DNA of 64,000 nt from Sediminitomix flava. Lineage in GTDB: Bacteria; Bacteroidota; Bacteroidia; Cytophagales; Flammeovirgaceae. Of this stretch, positions 9,007-18,627 are shown piece after piece. Each line of letters starts with the position of its first letter. The first letter of the stretch is position 1. The DNA is taken from assembly GCF_003149185.1 (NCBI RefSeq), contig NZ_QGDO01000002.1:372001-436000 (forward strand). Reading direction: 5' to 3'. Under the pieces are notes generated by a model. It ran no database searches, was not told the DNA's origin, and was given only the letters and a program-made list of their open reading frames with translations. Made by a program: the position numbers and the translations under genes.

Positions 9007-9687
9007 ATGAAGATAAAATATTTAGGCCACTCAACTATAGAAGTATCATTAGAGGGCTGTAACATAATTATTGATCCATTCATATCTCCCAATCCTAAAG
9101 CCAATCATATTAACGTTTCTGATTTAAAACCTGATTATATTTTCCTTACTCATGGGCATGAAGACCATGTTGCAGATGCAGAATTACTCTCAAAAAATAA
9201 TAATGCTCCTATCGTCAGTAATTTTGAAGTAAATAATTGGTTTACTGCAAAAGGTTGCGAAAATGGAGTAGGGATGAATATTGGTGGTACCTTTAAAACG
9301 GAATTCTTTTCACTTAAAATGGTAGAGGCAAAACATTCTAGTAGCATGCCTGATGGTAGCTATGGAGGAAATCCTGCCGGTTTTATTCTTCAAACTGAAA
9401 AATCCAATATTTATATAGCCGGTGATACTGCTCTCTTCTCAGATATGAAACTAATTGGAGAAGAGTGTGACTTAGATTTGGCAATTCTCCCGATTGGGGA
9501 TCTCTTTACTATGGGAATACGAGATGCATCTAAAAGTGCAGAAATGATTAATTGTTCTAAAGTTCTTGGAGTACACTATGATACTTTCCCTGTCATTGAG
9601 ATAGATCATAAGCAAGCTATTGAGACTTTTAAAGAAGAAAATCAAACACTTTTGCTATTACCACTTGGTGATACAATCGAGCTATAA
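9007..9687 (+). CDS. Metallo-beta-lactamase-fold hydrolase, UPF0173 type
   Basis: A 226-residue cytoplasmic protein of the UPF0173/YtkL group. It shows the MBL metal motif THGHEDHVADAELL (about residues 48-61), MVEAKHSS with its histidine, a GDTALF aspartate ligand (about 138) and a late histidine in GVHYDTFP. The fold binds two metal ions and usually hydrolyses phosphoester or thioester bonds; the natural substrate of UPF0173 proteins is not established. The size is normal for the family. It lies between the sigma/FecR terminator and nadK, without an obvious operon link. Confidence 0.88.
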   Translation: MKIKYLGHSTIEVSLEGCNIIIDPFISPNPKANHINVSDLKPDYIFLTHGHEDHVADAELLSKNNNAPIVSNFEVNNWFTAKGCENGVGMNIGGTFKTEFFSLKMVEAKHSSSMPDGSYGGNPAGFILQTEKSNIYIAGDTALFSDMKLIGEECDLDLAILPIGDLFTMGIRDASKSAEMINCSKVLGVHYDTFPVIEIDHKQAIETFKEENQTLLLLPLGDTIEL

Positions 9688-9798
9688 TTATTGTAACTAT
9701 TTTAATAAATACTTCAATATTTAAGACTTTCCCATTTATTACTAATAATTAATATTTCTTTAAGTTATCAAATTCATAGTTTAATAGAGTTTTTAACT

Positions 9799-9806
9799 TA
9801 TATTTG
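9799..9806 (+). promoter_or_regulatory. -7 promoter box for nadK
   Basis: TATATTTG matches the TAnnTTTG consensus 53 bp upstream of the nadK ATG. No exact -33 TTTG is found at 19 bp spacing. Confidence 0.4.
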
Positions 9807-9821
9807 TAATAATGGAACTAT

Positions 9822-9845
9822 AGGAGGTTTATGTCTCATAACTAA
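9822..9845 (+). promoter_or_regulatory. AGGAGG followed by a four-codon leader ORF
   Basis: AGGAGG at 9822-9827, three T, then ATG TCT CAT AAC TAA (9831-9845), ending 14 bp before the nadK ATG. Shine-Dalgarno motifs are rare in this phylum, so the placement is noticeable, but a chance match is quite possible. Confidence 0.2.
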
Positions 9846-9859
9846 ATATTAAATGATTG

Positions 9860-10750
9860 ATGCAAATTGCATTACACAGTAGAAAGTTAGAGAAGGGAAG
9901 ATTATTTTTTACAAAGACGGTTATAGACCATCTACTGTCAAAAAATTTTCAAGTATTTGTATCAGAAGAATTTTATTCATCATTTTGTGACCGTTTGGAA
10001 AATACTCCGGACTTACCAACGTTTAGTAGTTATGAGGATTTACCTAAAGTAGATTTTTTCCTTAGTGTAGGTGGTGATGGTACTCTTTTAGACTCTATCA
10101 CATACATTCGAGATTCTAATATTCCGATTATAGGTATAAATGCAGGAAGACTTGGTTTTTTAGCTTCGATACCTCAAGATTTAGCGGCAAATGCTCTTGA
10201 TGCAATTTTTGCAGGTAAATATAATTTGGAAGAAAGAATGTTGATTCAAGTTGAATCTGATCAAGAGATATTTTCAGGAGAAAATGTTGGACTAAACGAA
10301 TTCTCCCTATTTAAAAGAGATACATCTTCTATGATTGTTATCCATTCCTTTTTAGATGGAAAATATCTTAATACATATTGGTCTGATGGCTTGGTAATTG
10401 CGACACCTACAGGGTCAACTGGATATTCGTTGAGTATTGGCGGACCTGTGGTCATTCCTACTTTACAAAATTTCATAATTGCCCCTATTAGTCCACACAA
10501 TTTAAATGTTAGACCACTAATCATTCCGTGTACAAGTGAACTTTCATTTAAAGTGGAGAGTAGAAGCAAGAATTTTATGGTTTCTATGGATTCTCGTTCT
10601 CAAATTGTTGACTCGAGTATAAAACTAACTGTTAAGAAATGTCCATATTCAATTCAGCTAGTTCATACTAAAGATGATGACTTTTTGAACACTTTGCGCG
10701 TAAAACTTAACTGGGGGTTAGATATCAGGAACTATCCTAATAAGTTTTAA
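9860..10750 (+). CDS. nadK: NAD kinase
   Basis: A 296-residue enzyme that phosphorylates NAD to NADP using ATP or polyphosphate. The ATG at 9860 gives the family start MQIALHSRK; the TTG at 9857 would add one residue. Diagnostic motifs are GGDGT (in LSVGGDGTLLDSITYIR, about residue 72), the NAD-contact NEFSLFKRD (about 148) and DGLVIATPTGSTGYSLS (about 176). The length is normal. In many Bacteroidetes nadK is followed by a DUF6089 gene, uppS and bamA; here only the DUF6089 gene follows. A tiny leader reading frame preceded by AGGAGG lies upstream (see 9822-9845). Confidence 0.95.
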   Translation: MQIALHSRKLEKGRLFFTKTVIDHLLSKNFQVFVSEEFYSSFCDRLENTPDLPTFSSYEDLPKVDFFLSVGGDGTLLDSITYIRDSNIPIIGINAGRLGFLASIPQDLAANALDAIFAGKYNLEERMLIQVESDQEIFSGENVGLNEFSLFKRDTSSMIVIHSFLDGKYLNTYWSDGLVIATPTGSTGYSLSIGGPVVIPTLQNFIIAPISPHNLNVRPLIIPCTSELSFKVESRSKNFMVSMDSRSQIVDSSIKLTVKKCPYSIQLVHTKDDDFLNTLRVKLNWGLDIRNYPNKF

Positions 10751-10877
10751 GTTTGAGGTTTGGAAGGAAATTAAAGAATTCTTACAAAGGTTATTTAATG
10801 ATAAATAACATTCGATCTGTAATTAAAAACTTTACCAATTAAATAGTGATATAATCACTCTGTTAACCAATTAATTT

Positions 10878-11762
10878 ATGAGAACTCTTCTGAAAAGCTG
10901 TTTGGTACTTGCTTTGGCGCTTCTGACGGTAGAATCAGTAGATGCCCAAAAACGATATCTAGGCTTTACTAAGAAAAAGCAATATTGGAGTTTCGGGGCG
11001 GGTCTTAATACTATGCACTATTGGGGTGATGTTGCTCCAAATGACAGCAAGTTTTCTACTGACTTTAAGAAAACAAAACCAAACTTCTCTGTTTTTGCTA
11101 CTAAGCGTCTTACTCCTAGTGTATCGGTCAAGGCAATGTATTCTGTTGGAGCCATAGGTGGAGATGATGCAAATGCCAATGATATTGGACGTAGCCTAAG
11201 AAGGAACCTTCACTTTAGAAACATTATTAATGAAGTTTCTATGGTAGGTATTGTTGATTTATTCAAAAATCAAGGGGTTTACTTTAGACGTCCGAAAATT
11301 CCAATTCCATACATAGGTACAGGTATTGTATTCTATCACCACAACCCTCAAACAGAGTTAGTAAGAGGAAGTGGAGAATGGGTAAATCTTCAGCCAATGC
11401 AAACAGAAGGTGTCGAATACAGTAGATTTGGAATAGGTATTCCTCTAGTTGTAGGTGTAAGATACAAACTGACTAACTCTATTGATATCTCTGCTGAGTT
11501 TAATGCAAGAATTCTATTCACAGATTACTTAGATGATATTAGTACAGAGTATGCTGCAATTGAAGATATGAACCCTGCTCAAGCACCAGCGGGAACAAGC
11601 CCTCAAGATTTTGCCTATAAAGGTGATGCTTATGAAAACTATAACGATTCATTGGTAGGTCAAAAAAGAGGTGATCCAAACCAAAATGATTTCTACGCTA
11701 TCTTTGGGGTTCAATTAAGCTACATTCTTCCAGGCTCAATCAAAACACCAAAGTTCAGATAA
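10878..11762 (+). CDS. DUF6089 family outer-membrane protein
   Basis: A 294-residue protein with a signal peptide (about residues 1-23, ending VDAQ). The mature part has alternating strands (YWSFGAGLNTMHYWGDVAP, YIGTGIVFYHHNPQTE, FGIGIPLVVGVRYKL, DFYAIFGVQLSYIL) that fit an 8-stranded barrel like other DUF6089 proteins. Function is not known, though the family is consistently found next to nadK and envelope-biogenesis genes in Bacteroidetes, as it is here (127 bp after nadK). A terminator follows. Confidence 0.82.
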   Translation: MRTLLKSCLVLALALLTVESVDAQKRYLGFTKKKQYWSFGAGLNTMHYWGDVAPNDSKFSTDFKKTKPNFSVFATKRLTPSVSVKAMYSVGAIGGDDANANDIGRSLRRNLHFRNIINEVSMVGIVDLFKNQGVYFRRPKIPIPYIGTGIVFYHHNPQTELVRGSGEWVNLQPMQTEGVEYSRFGIGIPLVVGVRYKLTNSIDISAEFNARILFTDYLDDISTEYAAIEDMNPAQAPAGTSPQDFAYKGDAYENYNDSLVGQKRGDPNQNDFYAIFGVQLSYILPGSIKTPKFR

Positions 11763-11790
11763 GATATTTAAAATTTCAAAATATTCAATT

Positions 11791-11822
11791 AGAGCAATCT
11801 TCTTAAAGATTGCTCTTTTTTG
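11791..11822 (+). terminator. Terminator after the DUF6089 gene
   Basis: A perfect 11-bp stem AGAGCAATCTT / AAGATTGCTCT with a 4-nt loop, then a T run. Confidence 0.85.
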
Positions 11823-11897
11823 TTTTACATAGCTCAGCATTTCATATTGACAAAATCTCACTATTTTATATTGAAATAATATATATTATTTTTGAAT

Positions 11898-12560
11898 ATG
11901 AATACTTTGACTATTAGAGAATATAATTTTAAAGAGTTAATCTTAGATAACTTCAAACAAACTCATCCTCAGAAGATCTTTAAATGGGCTGACTTTGAAG
12001 AAAGTAAATTTAAGGAAGAAATATTCAACACCTATCATAAACTTACAGGTCAAAAAAATAATCCTAATATTAAATTATCTCCTTGGCTCATCGAGATAGA
12101 AGATGTTGTAATTGTATTAGATGAAATACTTCACTTTAACCGATATCGTGGAATAACATTACGATCAGAGATCTATAATAATCTCCCAAGTTTTCCTCTT
12201 TCTCAGTACACTAGATATTGTAATCAAAAAGAAAACGAATGCTTAAAACCTGGAGGAAGCTTAAATAATTGGAGCAATCAATTTGCTGAAATTCAATTTG
12301 GCCCATCTAGTCAACGAGTTGGAGATTTTAAAGGTCTAGGTTCTTCAGCTTGGAAATTAAGAGCATTTAAAGATTACCTTCAAGATATTTCTTCTCTAAT
12401 GACTAAAGATTATAAAGTATTGCGTATTAGTGTATGGGATCAAATCATGAACTCAGGACAACTGCACTCATACAATGATCTTTTATTAAATCCATCTGAA
12501 GCCGATAAGGAATTAATCATCAAAAACATTCAAAGAAGAATCAAGACTATAACTTCATAA
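11898..12560 (+). CDS. Uncharacterised protein (possibly DUF7255-like)
   Basis: A 220-residue cytoplasmic protein; ATG 11898 is chosen over the TTG at 11892. I do not recognise a function with confidence. The sequence contains DEILHFNRYRGITLRSEIY (about 76-94) and a later FGPSSQRVGDFKGLGSSAWKLRAFKDYL (in pieces, about 137-165), with several conserved-looking acidic, Arg and Lys residues that could form an active site, plus two cysteines in CNQKENEC. It has no signal peptide. A weak resemblance to DUF7255 is from memory only. Its own promoter is likely, since a terminator precedes it. Confidence 0.6.
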   Translation: MNTLTIREYNFKELILDNFKQTHPQKIFKWADFEESKFKEEIFNTYHKLTGQKNNPNIKLSPWLIEIEDVVIVLDEILHFNRYRGITLRSEIYNNLPSFPLSQYTRYCNQKENECLKPGGSLNNWSNQFAEIQFGPSSQRVGDFKGLGSSAWKLRAFKDYLQDISSLMTKDYKVLRISVWDQIMNSGQLHSYNDLLLNPSEADKELIIKNIQRRIKTITS

Positions 12561-12632
12561 TTAAAACTAGAGTCTATTTATTACACAATACGATTCAGTC
12601 TCACTGAATAGAACTCTTATAATTTCACTCAA

Positions 12633-14183
12633 ATGAAAAAATATACTTCTATACTTTTTGCACTAGCTATTTTAGCAGTAAGCTGTAAAACAAACACAAA
12701 AATTGTTTCACAAGATAAATCATCTTCTTTTACTCAAAAAAGTGAAAAACTTCTCCAAAAATATCAAGAGACGATAACTGCAAATGACCTCAAAGAACAT
12801 TTGTATGTAATTGCATCAGATGAAATGGAAGGGCGTGACACGGGATCTGAAGGACAAAAGAAAGCCGCTAGCTATATTGTTGATAAGTTAAAAAAAATGA
12901 ATTTGGAAGGTCCTGTGAAAACTGGTGATCCTTATCAACAAGAAATCCCATTCATTCAAAGAAGTACTAAAAGTGTCACATTCTCTAGAGGAAATAAAAA
13001 TGCAACTTTATATAATGATTTTTATGCATGGGGTCACTTCAATTATAAAGCTGATTCAGTTGAACTAGTTTATGTGGGGAATGGTCTTCCAGAAACATTG
13101 TCACAATTTGACCTAAAAGGAAAGGCTATCATCTTTAACTCAAAACTACCTAAAAACTTTGAGGGTGATAAAAAATGGGAGAATCCAATCAATCGAGTAA
13201 AGAATGCTAGTGAAAATGGTGTTGTTTTCTCTATGGTTATAAGACCTACAGATAAAGAGTTTAAAAAAGAACTGAAACTGTATAGATCGTATTTGGAAAG
13301 GCCTCAACTCGTTTATGAACAAGAAGTAAAGTCGGCTAGTAATTCTGGTATTTATGTAACAGGTCCAACTTTAGCAACAATGCTTTTTGATGGTAAACTA
13401 CCTCAAGAAAATGGAAATAGTACTAAAGTGTTATTCGAAGCTATAGCTAATCAAGATAAACTAGAGTCTTCAAATATTCTAGGGTATTTAGAAGGTTCTG
13501 ATAAGAAAGATGAACTGGTAGTCATTACTTCTCATTACGACCATGTAGGTATTATTAACGGCAAAATTCACAATGGTGCCGATGATGATGGATCGGGTAC
13601 TGTTTCTTTATTAGAAATAGCTGAAGCATTTACGGAAGCTAGCAAAGATGGTTTTAAACCAAGAAGAAGCATCTTGTTTATGTCAGTTACTGGGGAAGAG
13701 AGAGGGTTACTAGGATCAAAATATTACACTGATTTCGATCCAATCTTCTCATTAGATCAAACTGTTACAAATATCAACATTGATATGGTTGGACGATTTG
13801 ATGAAAAACATAAAGATGCAAACGAGTACATCTATGTAATTGGATCAGATATGCTTTCATCAGAACTTCATACAGTTCAAGAGGATGCAAATGAAAGGTT
13901 TGGTAATGGACTTGTATTAGATTATACTTACAATAAAAAAGATAGCCCTGAACGCTATTATTATCGTTCTGATCATTACAATTTTGCTAAAAATAATATC
14001 CCCGTCATTTTTTATTTTTCGGGTGTACATGAAGATTATCATCAGCCAACAGACACTCCTGATAAAATTGAGTATGAGCTAATGGCTAAAAGAGCACAGA
14101 TGATCTTTGCAACAGCTTGGAAAATCGTTAATAGAGATACAAAAGTAAAAGTTGATAAGGTTGATACTGAAAAGAGTAAATAA
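12633..14183 (+). CDS. M28 family metallopeptidase lipoprotein
   Basis: A 516-residue zinc aminopeptidase. An N-terminal lipobox (ILAVSC, Cys about 18) marks it as a lipoprotein. The catalytic part carries the M28 ligands: HYDH (301-304), NGADDDGSG, the EERGLLGS glutamate pair, IDMVGRF and the late histidine in HEDYHQPTDTPDK. A PA-like insert (about 140-270) sits between the N-terminal segment and the zinc domain, as in related Bacteroidetes peptidases. It likely trims peptides at the cell envelope. It converges with the secreted subtilase at 14247, so both proteolytic functions are adjacent; whether they cooperate is inference. Confidence 0.92.
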   Translation: MKKYTSILFALAILAVSCKTNTKIVSQDKSSSFTQKSEKLLQKYQETITANDLKEHLYVIASDEMEGRDTGSEGQKKAASYIVDKLKKMNLEGPVKTGDPYQQEIPFIQRSTKSVTFSRGNKNATLYNDFYAWGHFNYKADSVELVYVGNGLPETLSQFDLKGKAIIFNSKLPKNFEGDKKWENPINRVKNASENGVVFSMVIRPTDKEFKKELKLYRSYLERPQLVYEQEVKSASNSGIYVTGPTLATMLFDGKLPQENGNSTKVLFEAIANQDKLESSNILGYLEGSDKKDELVVITSHYDHVGIINGKIHNGADDDGSGTVSLLEIAEAFTEASKDGFKPRRSILFMSVTGEERGLLGSKYYTDFDPIFSLDQTVTNINIDMVGRFDEKHKDANEYIYVIGSDMLSSELHTVQEDANERFGNGLVLDYTYNKKDSPERYYYRSDHYNFAKNNIPVIFYFSGVHEDYHQPTDTPDKIEYELMAKRAQMIFATAWKIVNRDTKVKVDKVDTEKSK

Positions 14184-14201
14184 CAGTTCAACTTGAACAA
14201 G

Positions 14202-14244
14202 AAAAAGCCCTTTATTTATAGACATTAAATAAAGGGCTTTTTTT
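14202..14244. terminator. Strong bidirectional terminator
   Basis: A perfect 17-bp stem (AAAAAGCCCTTTATTTA and its complement) with a 7-nt loop and T runs on both sides. It separates the convergent M28 peptidase and subtilase genes. Confidence 0.9.
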
Positions 14245-14246
14245 GC

Positions 14247-17200
14247 CTACTCTTTTACAAGCTTTTGTTTGAAAACTGTTTCGCCAGTATTCCAGACTAA
14301 TATATAAAAGCCTTTTTGCCACTTTATATTAGAGAATTCAACAATTTCATTTTTATCTAATTCTAATTTATCAACTACTTGACCGAGTAGATTATAAATT
14401 GAAACTTCACCTGAATCAGCTGTAAAATTCTCAATTACAAAAGAACTTTTAATTGGGTTTGGATAGGCTAAAATTGGAGTATTCATTTTACTATCAGAAG
14501 AAGTATAGGTTAAATTAAACTCTTCTGAAACTGAACGGCAGCTACCATTATTTACAATTACTTGATATACTCCCTCAAGTAAATTCTCATTCACAAAATA
14601 ATTCAAATTCGATTCTTGTACTACCATTCCATTATATACCCAAAGATAATCGGCATTGGGTTGTGCCTGAACTCTCAAAATATTTCCAGAAACCACTATA
14701 TTAGGCTTAGTTAGAGTATTTGGAGAAAGTTCTATGGTTTTGGTTTTACTTGTACTTTCACTTCCTCTAGTTATTGTTAAAACGACCTCAATATCGCCAT
14801 CTCCTTCAAATAATAACTGAGGTGATTGCTCATTTACCGTTGCTACAACTTGATTATTTTGTCTTACTTCCCAAGACCAAGTCTCTGGATTCCCTGTACT
14901 TTTATCCTCTAAAGATATCAGAGAATTTGTACAAGCAAAAAAAGCATCAAAGTTTGCATAAAGCATATTATCACAATCATCAACAGTCCATCCAGAAGAA
15001 TTACTATCAATTGTTGAACTATCTCCAGTTACAAACAAAGTACTTCCTTCAATTTGAATATTACTTATATCTAGATGATCATTACAATATCTACTGTCTG
15101 CATTAGAACTTAAAGTAGAAACTCCTCCATTAGAACTCAATGAAACTTTTGAATTTTCACGACCTCTCAACTCCATATGCTCATTAATTGTCAATGTTAT
15201 AGGGTTTGTAAAACTTAAGCCTCCTTCACTAGATAATAAAGAATCTAAAGTTATTGCAGATGAAACCGTAATTAAGTTACTAAAGTCCAAAGTTCTAATG
15301 AATGAATTGGGAAGATCGAATGTTAAATCCCCCTTCGTTGATATAAGTCCATCAAATTCAAATCCATCAAAATCAGCTGAGAGAGACGTCCCTAATAATA
15401 AGCTACCTCTTTCATCAACTGAAATTTCTGCATCAGATAATAGACTTAACTCATCTGTTTCTAAGGTATATTCCCCTAGTTGTAATAATCCAGTGGAGAT
15501 AGTTAAGCTTCTACAAAAAATGTCTGATTTTACTTTCCACCCTTTTGAAGCATCTGAAGTTATTAAAGCAACATCTGCATTAGAAAAATCAGCATCAGAT
15601 TCTATAATTATATTATTCTGAGGGATAAGTTCTGATGTTAAATTTAAATTCCCATTATAAGTAATAGGACCATATGCAAGTAAAGCTCCATCTACGTTTA
15701 TACTAAACTCATTTGTATTTAGTGTAAATGGATCTGTATTATTAAAAGTTAGTGTACTTATCGAAATATCGTCTTCTAAGGAAACTGAATTCAAAATAAA
15801 ATTATCATCATCAAATACGACTCTATCTGTTTCTGTTGGGATTTCATTTGCGGGATCACCTCCTGACTCCAAAGACCAATTTCCTCCATCATTCCAACTT
15901 TCATTTTCACCCAATCCTACCCAATAAAAAGTACGAGCTGTACTTTCAACTGATGCAGTGGATACGATAAGACCAAATTCTTGTTCATTGTCTACCAAAT
16001 TACCTTTATGTGTAATTTCAATTGTATAAGTTCCAGCGCTTGGTACTTCAATTTCAATTTTTTCTACATTATCTGTGTCATTATCATCACTATTTGTTGC
16101 TGCGGCAGATGGAGTTGAAGGGTTTAATTTCCAAGGGTAATAAACAGTATCATCACTCCCTTTAACCCTTAGGTCTAGATCATTAACCAAAGCTTTCTGA
16201 CTAGGATCAACTGAGGCACTAGGTACAGCACCAGCAGGGTCTGTCCAAACTAAAGTGACAACAATAGGATTTTGTCCATCAGATGTAACATCCAAAGTAT
16301 ACGTACCTTGATTACTAAGCTCTGACTCAATCACTTGATGCCCTCTATCTGATGCTTCTAAAAGTAATACATTTGAAGCTCCTTCGGCATTTATCAAACC
16401 CCATCCATGTTTATAATCGGGGCCATCACTATCTCCTACCTCTCTACAAGAATGAATGGCTAAAGCTTTAAGCGTAGAACTACGCATCTGCTGACCATTA
16501 TTTAAATCTTTATATAATTCTTGTAATAATAATAAAGTCCCTGCCACACTTGGGCTAGCCATAGAAGTACCACTCAAAGTCAGATAATAACTTGAACTTT
16601 CATTAACCCCATCATCAGGATTACTTTTAGAAGCTCCTGACCCACTCGAAAAAACTTCAACTCCTGCTCCTACCAAATCAGGTTTTATACGCCCATCATC
16701 TGCAGGTCCCCAACTACTAAATTCACTCATAATCACACTAGATGGCCCTGTATACTCTGATACGCTTTCAACAGCCCCTACCGTAAGGATATTTTTTGCA
16801 ATACCCGATGGTCCAATACAATCATAAGGTCCATCTTGCCTTACTGTTACATCTGTTTCTGTACTAGAGCTAGAAGGAGCATCAGTTCTATCATTACCAG
16901 CAGCCCAAACAATTAAATAATTTGGAGCTGAGTAAGCTACAGCATCTAAATTTGAACTTGTAGAAGAATAAAAACCAAAAAGATAATCTTCTTGTGTACT
17001 TACATTTTTATTCCCGAACCATTGATCGCCATCCCAGCCTCTTACAGATCCATAAGAATGATTTGAAATTATAAGATTATTCTGAGCAGCATTAGCCATT
17101 TCAGCTAAATCATTCTGCGATGAATAATTATGAGCTTTTGCCTTATAAGCCATCCCTTTTGCATTGGACCGTACCCCACCCGCGATGATTGTACCTGTTA

Positions 17201-17693
17201 CATGGCTTGCATGATTTTGTTCATTTGCATTTCTTCTGCTACTCGGACTATCCATTTTAAATGCTCTACCCACCAATTCATCATGCGTTAAAAGTGGATC
17301 GCCAACCTCCCAAACGCCAACCGTCAATCCTTCTCCTGTTAATCCCAACCCCATGCTTCCCCCAGGATTTATACCTGCGGCACCAGATGTTGCAGCCGAT
17401 GCTCTGTTATAACTTTTAATGTATACTAACTCATTTTCATCAGTTATACTTTGTAAATACAAATTACCATCAGGCCTTTCTATCGTTAGAGGGTAACCAT
17501 TAGCTTCTGCATACTTTACAGCTTTGTCGTAATTGATTTGTTCAGCTGAGGCAAAATCTATGGAAAGCTTTTTGAGTATTCGCTGCTTCTTAGTTTGCTG
17601 ATTTTGGGCAAAAGATTGTAAAACTCCTACAAAACTTAAAATAGATAAGAGTAGTATTTTTCTTATGAGAAAGGTCGTTTGTCGGGTTATCAT
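14247..17693 (-). CDS. Secreted subtilisin-like (S8) protease with T9SS sorting domain
   Basis: A 1148-residue multidomain protein. A signal peptide (1-30, ending SFAQ) leads to the S8 domain (about 115-445): His161 (NHASHVTGTI), oxyanion Asn267 (WAAGND) and Ser377 (SGTSMASP). The expected catalytic Asp aligns with Glu129 (GVWEVGD). After this come a P/PPC-like beta domain (about 450-580), a FYWVGLG...W..GGNWS module, beta-rich repeats, a PKD-like domain (about 935-1000) and a C-terminal type A sorting domain (about 1070-1148: LAYPNPIKSSFVIEN, ISIYNLLGQVV-like, KGFYILVW, KQKLVKE). It should be exported by the type IX system and anchored or released. It lies 68 bp after the lipoprotein of the SusCD operon without a terminator between. 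Confidence 0.92.
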   Translation of the reverse strand: MITRQTTFLIRKILLLSILSFVGVLQSFAQNQQTKKQRILKKLSIDFASAEQINYDKAVKYAEANGYPLTIERPDGNLYLQSITDENELVYIKSYNRASAATSGAAGINPGGSMGLGLTGEGLTVGVWEVGDPLLTHDELVGRAFKMDSPSSRRNANEQNHASHVTGTIIAGGVRSNAKGMAYKAKAHNYSSQNDLAEMANAAQNNLIISNHSYGSVRGWDGDQWFGNKNVSTQEDYLFGFYSSTSSNLDAVAYSAPNYLIVWAAGNDRTDAPSSSSTETDVTVRQDGPYDCIGPSGIAKNILTVGAVESVSEYTGPSSVIMSEFSSWGPADDGRIKPDLVGAGVEVFSSGSGASKSNPDDGVNESSSYYLTLSGTSMASPSVAGTLLLLQELYKDLNNGQQMRSSTLKALAIHSCREVGDSDGPDYKHGWGLINAEGASNVLLLEASDRGHQVIESELSNQGTYTLDVTSDGQNPIVVTLVWTDPAGAVPSASVDPSQKALVNDLDLRVKGSDDTVYYPWKLNPSTPSAAATNSDDNDTDNVEKIEIEVPSAGTYTIEITHKGNLVDNEQEFGLIVSTASVESTARTFYWVGLGENESWNDGGNWSLESGGDPANEIPTETDRVVFDDDNFILNSVSLEDDISISTLTFNNTDPFTLNTNEFSINVDGALLAYGPITYNGNLNLTSELIPQNNIIIESDADFSNADVALITSDASKGWKVKSDIFCRSLTISTGLLQLGEYTLETDELSLLSDAEISVDERGSLLLGTSLSADFDGFEFDGLISTKGDLTFDLPNSFIRTLDFSNLITVSSAITLDSLLSSEGGLSFTNPITLTINEHMELRGRENSKVSLSSNGGVSTLSSNADSRYCNDHLDISNIQIEGSTLFVTGDSSTIDSNSSGWTVDDCDNMLYANFDAFFACTNSLISLEDKSTGNPETWSWEVRQNNQVVATVNEQSPQLLFEGDGDIEVVLTITRGSESTSKTKTIELSPNTLTKPNIVVSGNILRVQAQPNADYLWVYNGMVVQESNLNYFVNENLLEGVYQVIVNNGSCRSVSEEFNLTYTSSDSKMNTPILAYPNPIKSSFVIENFTADSGEVSIYNLLGQVVDKLELDKNEIVEFSNIKWQKGFYILVWNTGETVFKQKLVKE

Positions 17694-17761
17694 GAAAGTT
17701 TTTTTATCAGAATGGACAGGTGAATATTTAAAGTGTTATATGTGAATTGCTATGAAAAAAG

Positions 17762-18616
17762 TTAAATCCCTTCTAAAGTAATTTCGAAGTCTATATCCCA
17801 AATAGACATATCAAAACTCAAACGGTTTTCACAAGGAATGAGAACTCCATCACCTGAAACATCTATACTTCCATACTGAGTAGCAGGAATTACATATAAC
17901 TCATTGTTACTATTCCGTTGAAAACTAGCTGAAATATCTAAAGCTCTATTATTCTCACTTCCAGTATAATATTCAATCAAATTTGCAAAGACATTAGATA
18001 TAGAGTATGTCCCATCATTATTATCAGTCAACGTTACAACATCTAAAATCTCATCCAATGGGTCCTCAAATGTATTCCCTGTTGCATCTGTATAATTTGA
18101 AAATTGCCCACCATCTGCTCTACTAATTTTTATTCGATAACTATCTTGTAAAATAAACTCACAATCATCATCAATTAAATTTACAGTAACAGACTGCTGT
18201 GAACCATCTACATGTCCAAGTGCTACATTCTGAGTTGAAGATGATAACTTCACGGATAATTGTCTCTTGAATCCTTGTTCGACTTGATCATTCAATGGTT
18301 CTAACTCAAAGAAAGTCTCATAAGCCCCTGCAGGAATAGTCACCACATATGAAGCTACGGAGTAATCAATTCCTTCGGTTGTCCCTGTATTTAAAGCATC
18401 TTCAACAACAACTGTAATGTCTGTATTGGTATTTTGAGCAAAGGCCATAGTAATTGGCAATTGAAGAGGCTCAGAATCATTCTCAAAGAGATCGATATTT
18501 TCATCTTCAAAGCCTACAAAATTATCACCTGTATATGGTTTGAGTTCTCGACTTGTGTCACAAGCGATAAAACTCGTTAAGAGTAGAACAGCAAAATATT
18601 TCTTGAGTATTTTCAT
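17762..18616 (-). CDS. Calx-beta-like surface lipoprotein of the SusCD operon
   Basis: Starting at ATG 18616 it is 284 residues with a lipobox (SFIAC) immediately after a short signal peptide; a longer frame to 18640 would overlap the SusD gene. The first domain (about 30-145) has a Calx-beta signature: FENDSEPLQLPITM, EGIDYSV, TIPAGAYETFFEL, LNDQVEQGFKRQLSVKL, VTVNLIDDD. The second half (about 150-284) is another beta-rich domain (YRIKISRADGG, DNNDGTYSISNVF, ENRLSFDMSIWDIDFEITL). Such proteins often occupy the SusE/SusF place as surface binders. Ligand unknown. Confidence 0.82.
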   Translation of the reverse strand: MKILKKYFAVLLLTSFIACDTSRELKPYTGDNFVGFEDENIDLFENDSEPLQLPITMAFAQNTNTDITVVVEDALNTGTTEGIDYSVASYVVTIPAGAYETFFELEPLNDQVEQGFKRQLSVKLSSSTQNVALGHVDGSQQSVTVNLIDDDCEFILQDSYRIKISRADGGQFSNYTDATGNTFEDPLDEILDVVTLTDNNDGTYSISNVFANLIEYYTGSENNRALDISASFQRNSNNELYVIPATQYGSIDVSGDGVLIPCENRLSFDMSIWDIDFEITLEGI

Positions 18617-18627
18617 AACTGAATGGG

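Noticed and set aside
10261-10569. 102-codon minus-strand frame inside nadK
   Set aside because: Shadow of the conserved NAD kinase frame.
15298-15621. 107-codon plus-strand frame inside the subtilase gene
   Set aside because: It lies antisense to the coding frame of the protease, has no homology pattern, and disappears as a shadow of Ser/Asp-rich coding sequence.
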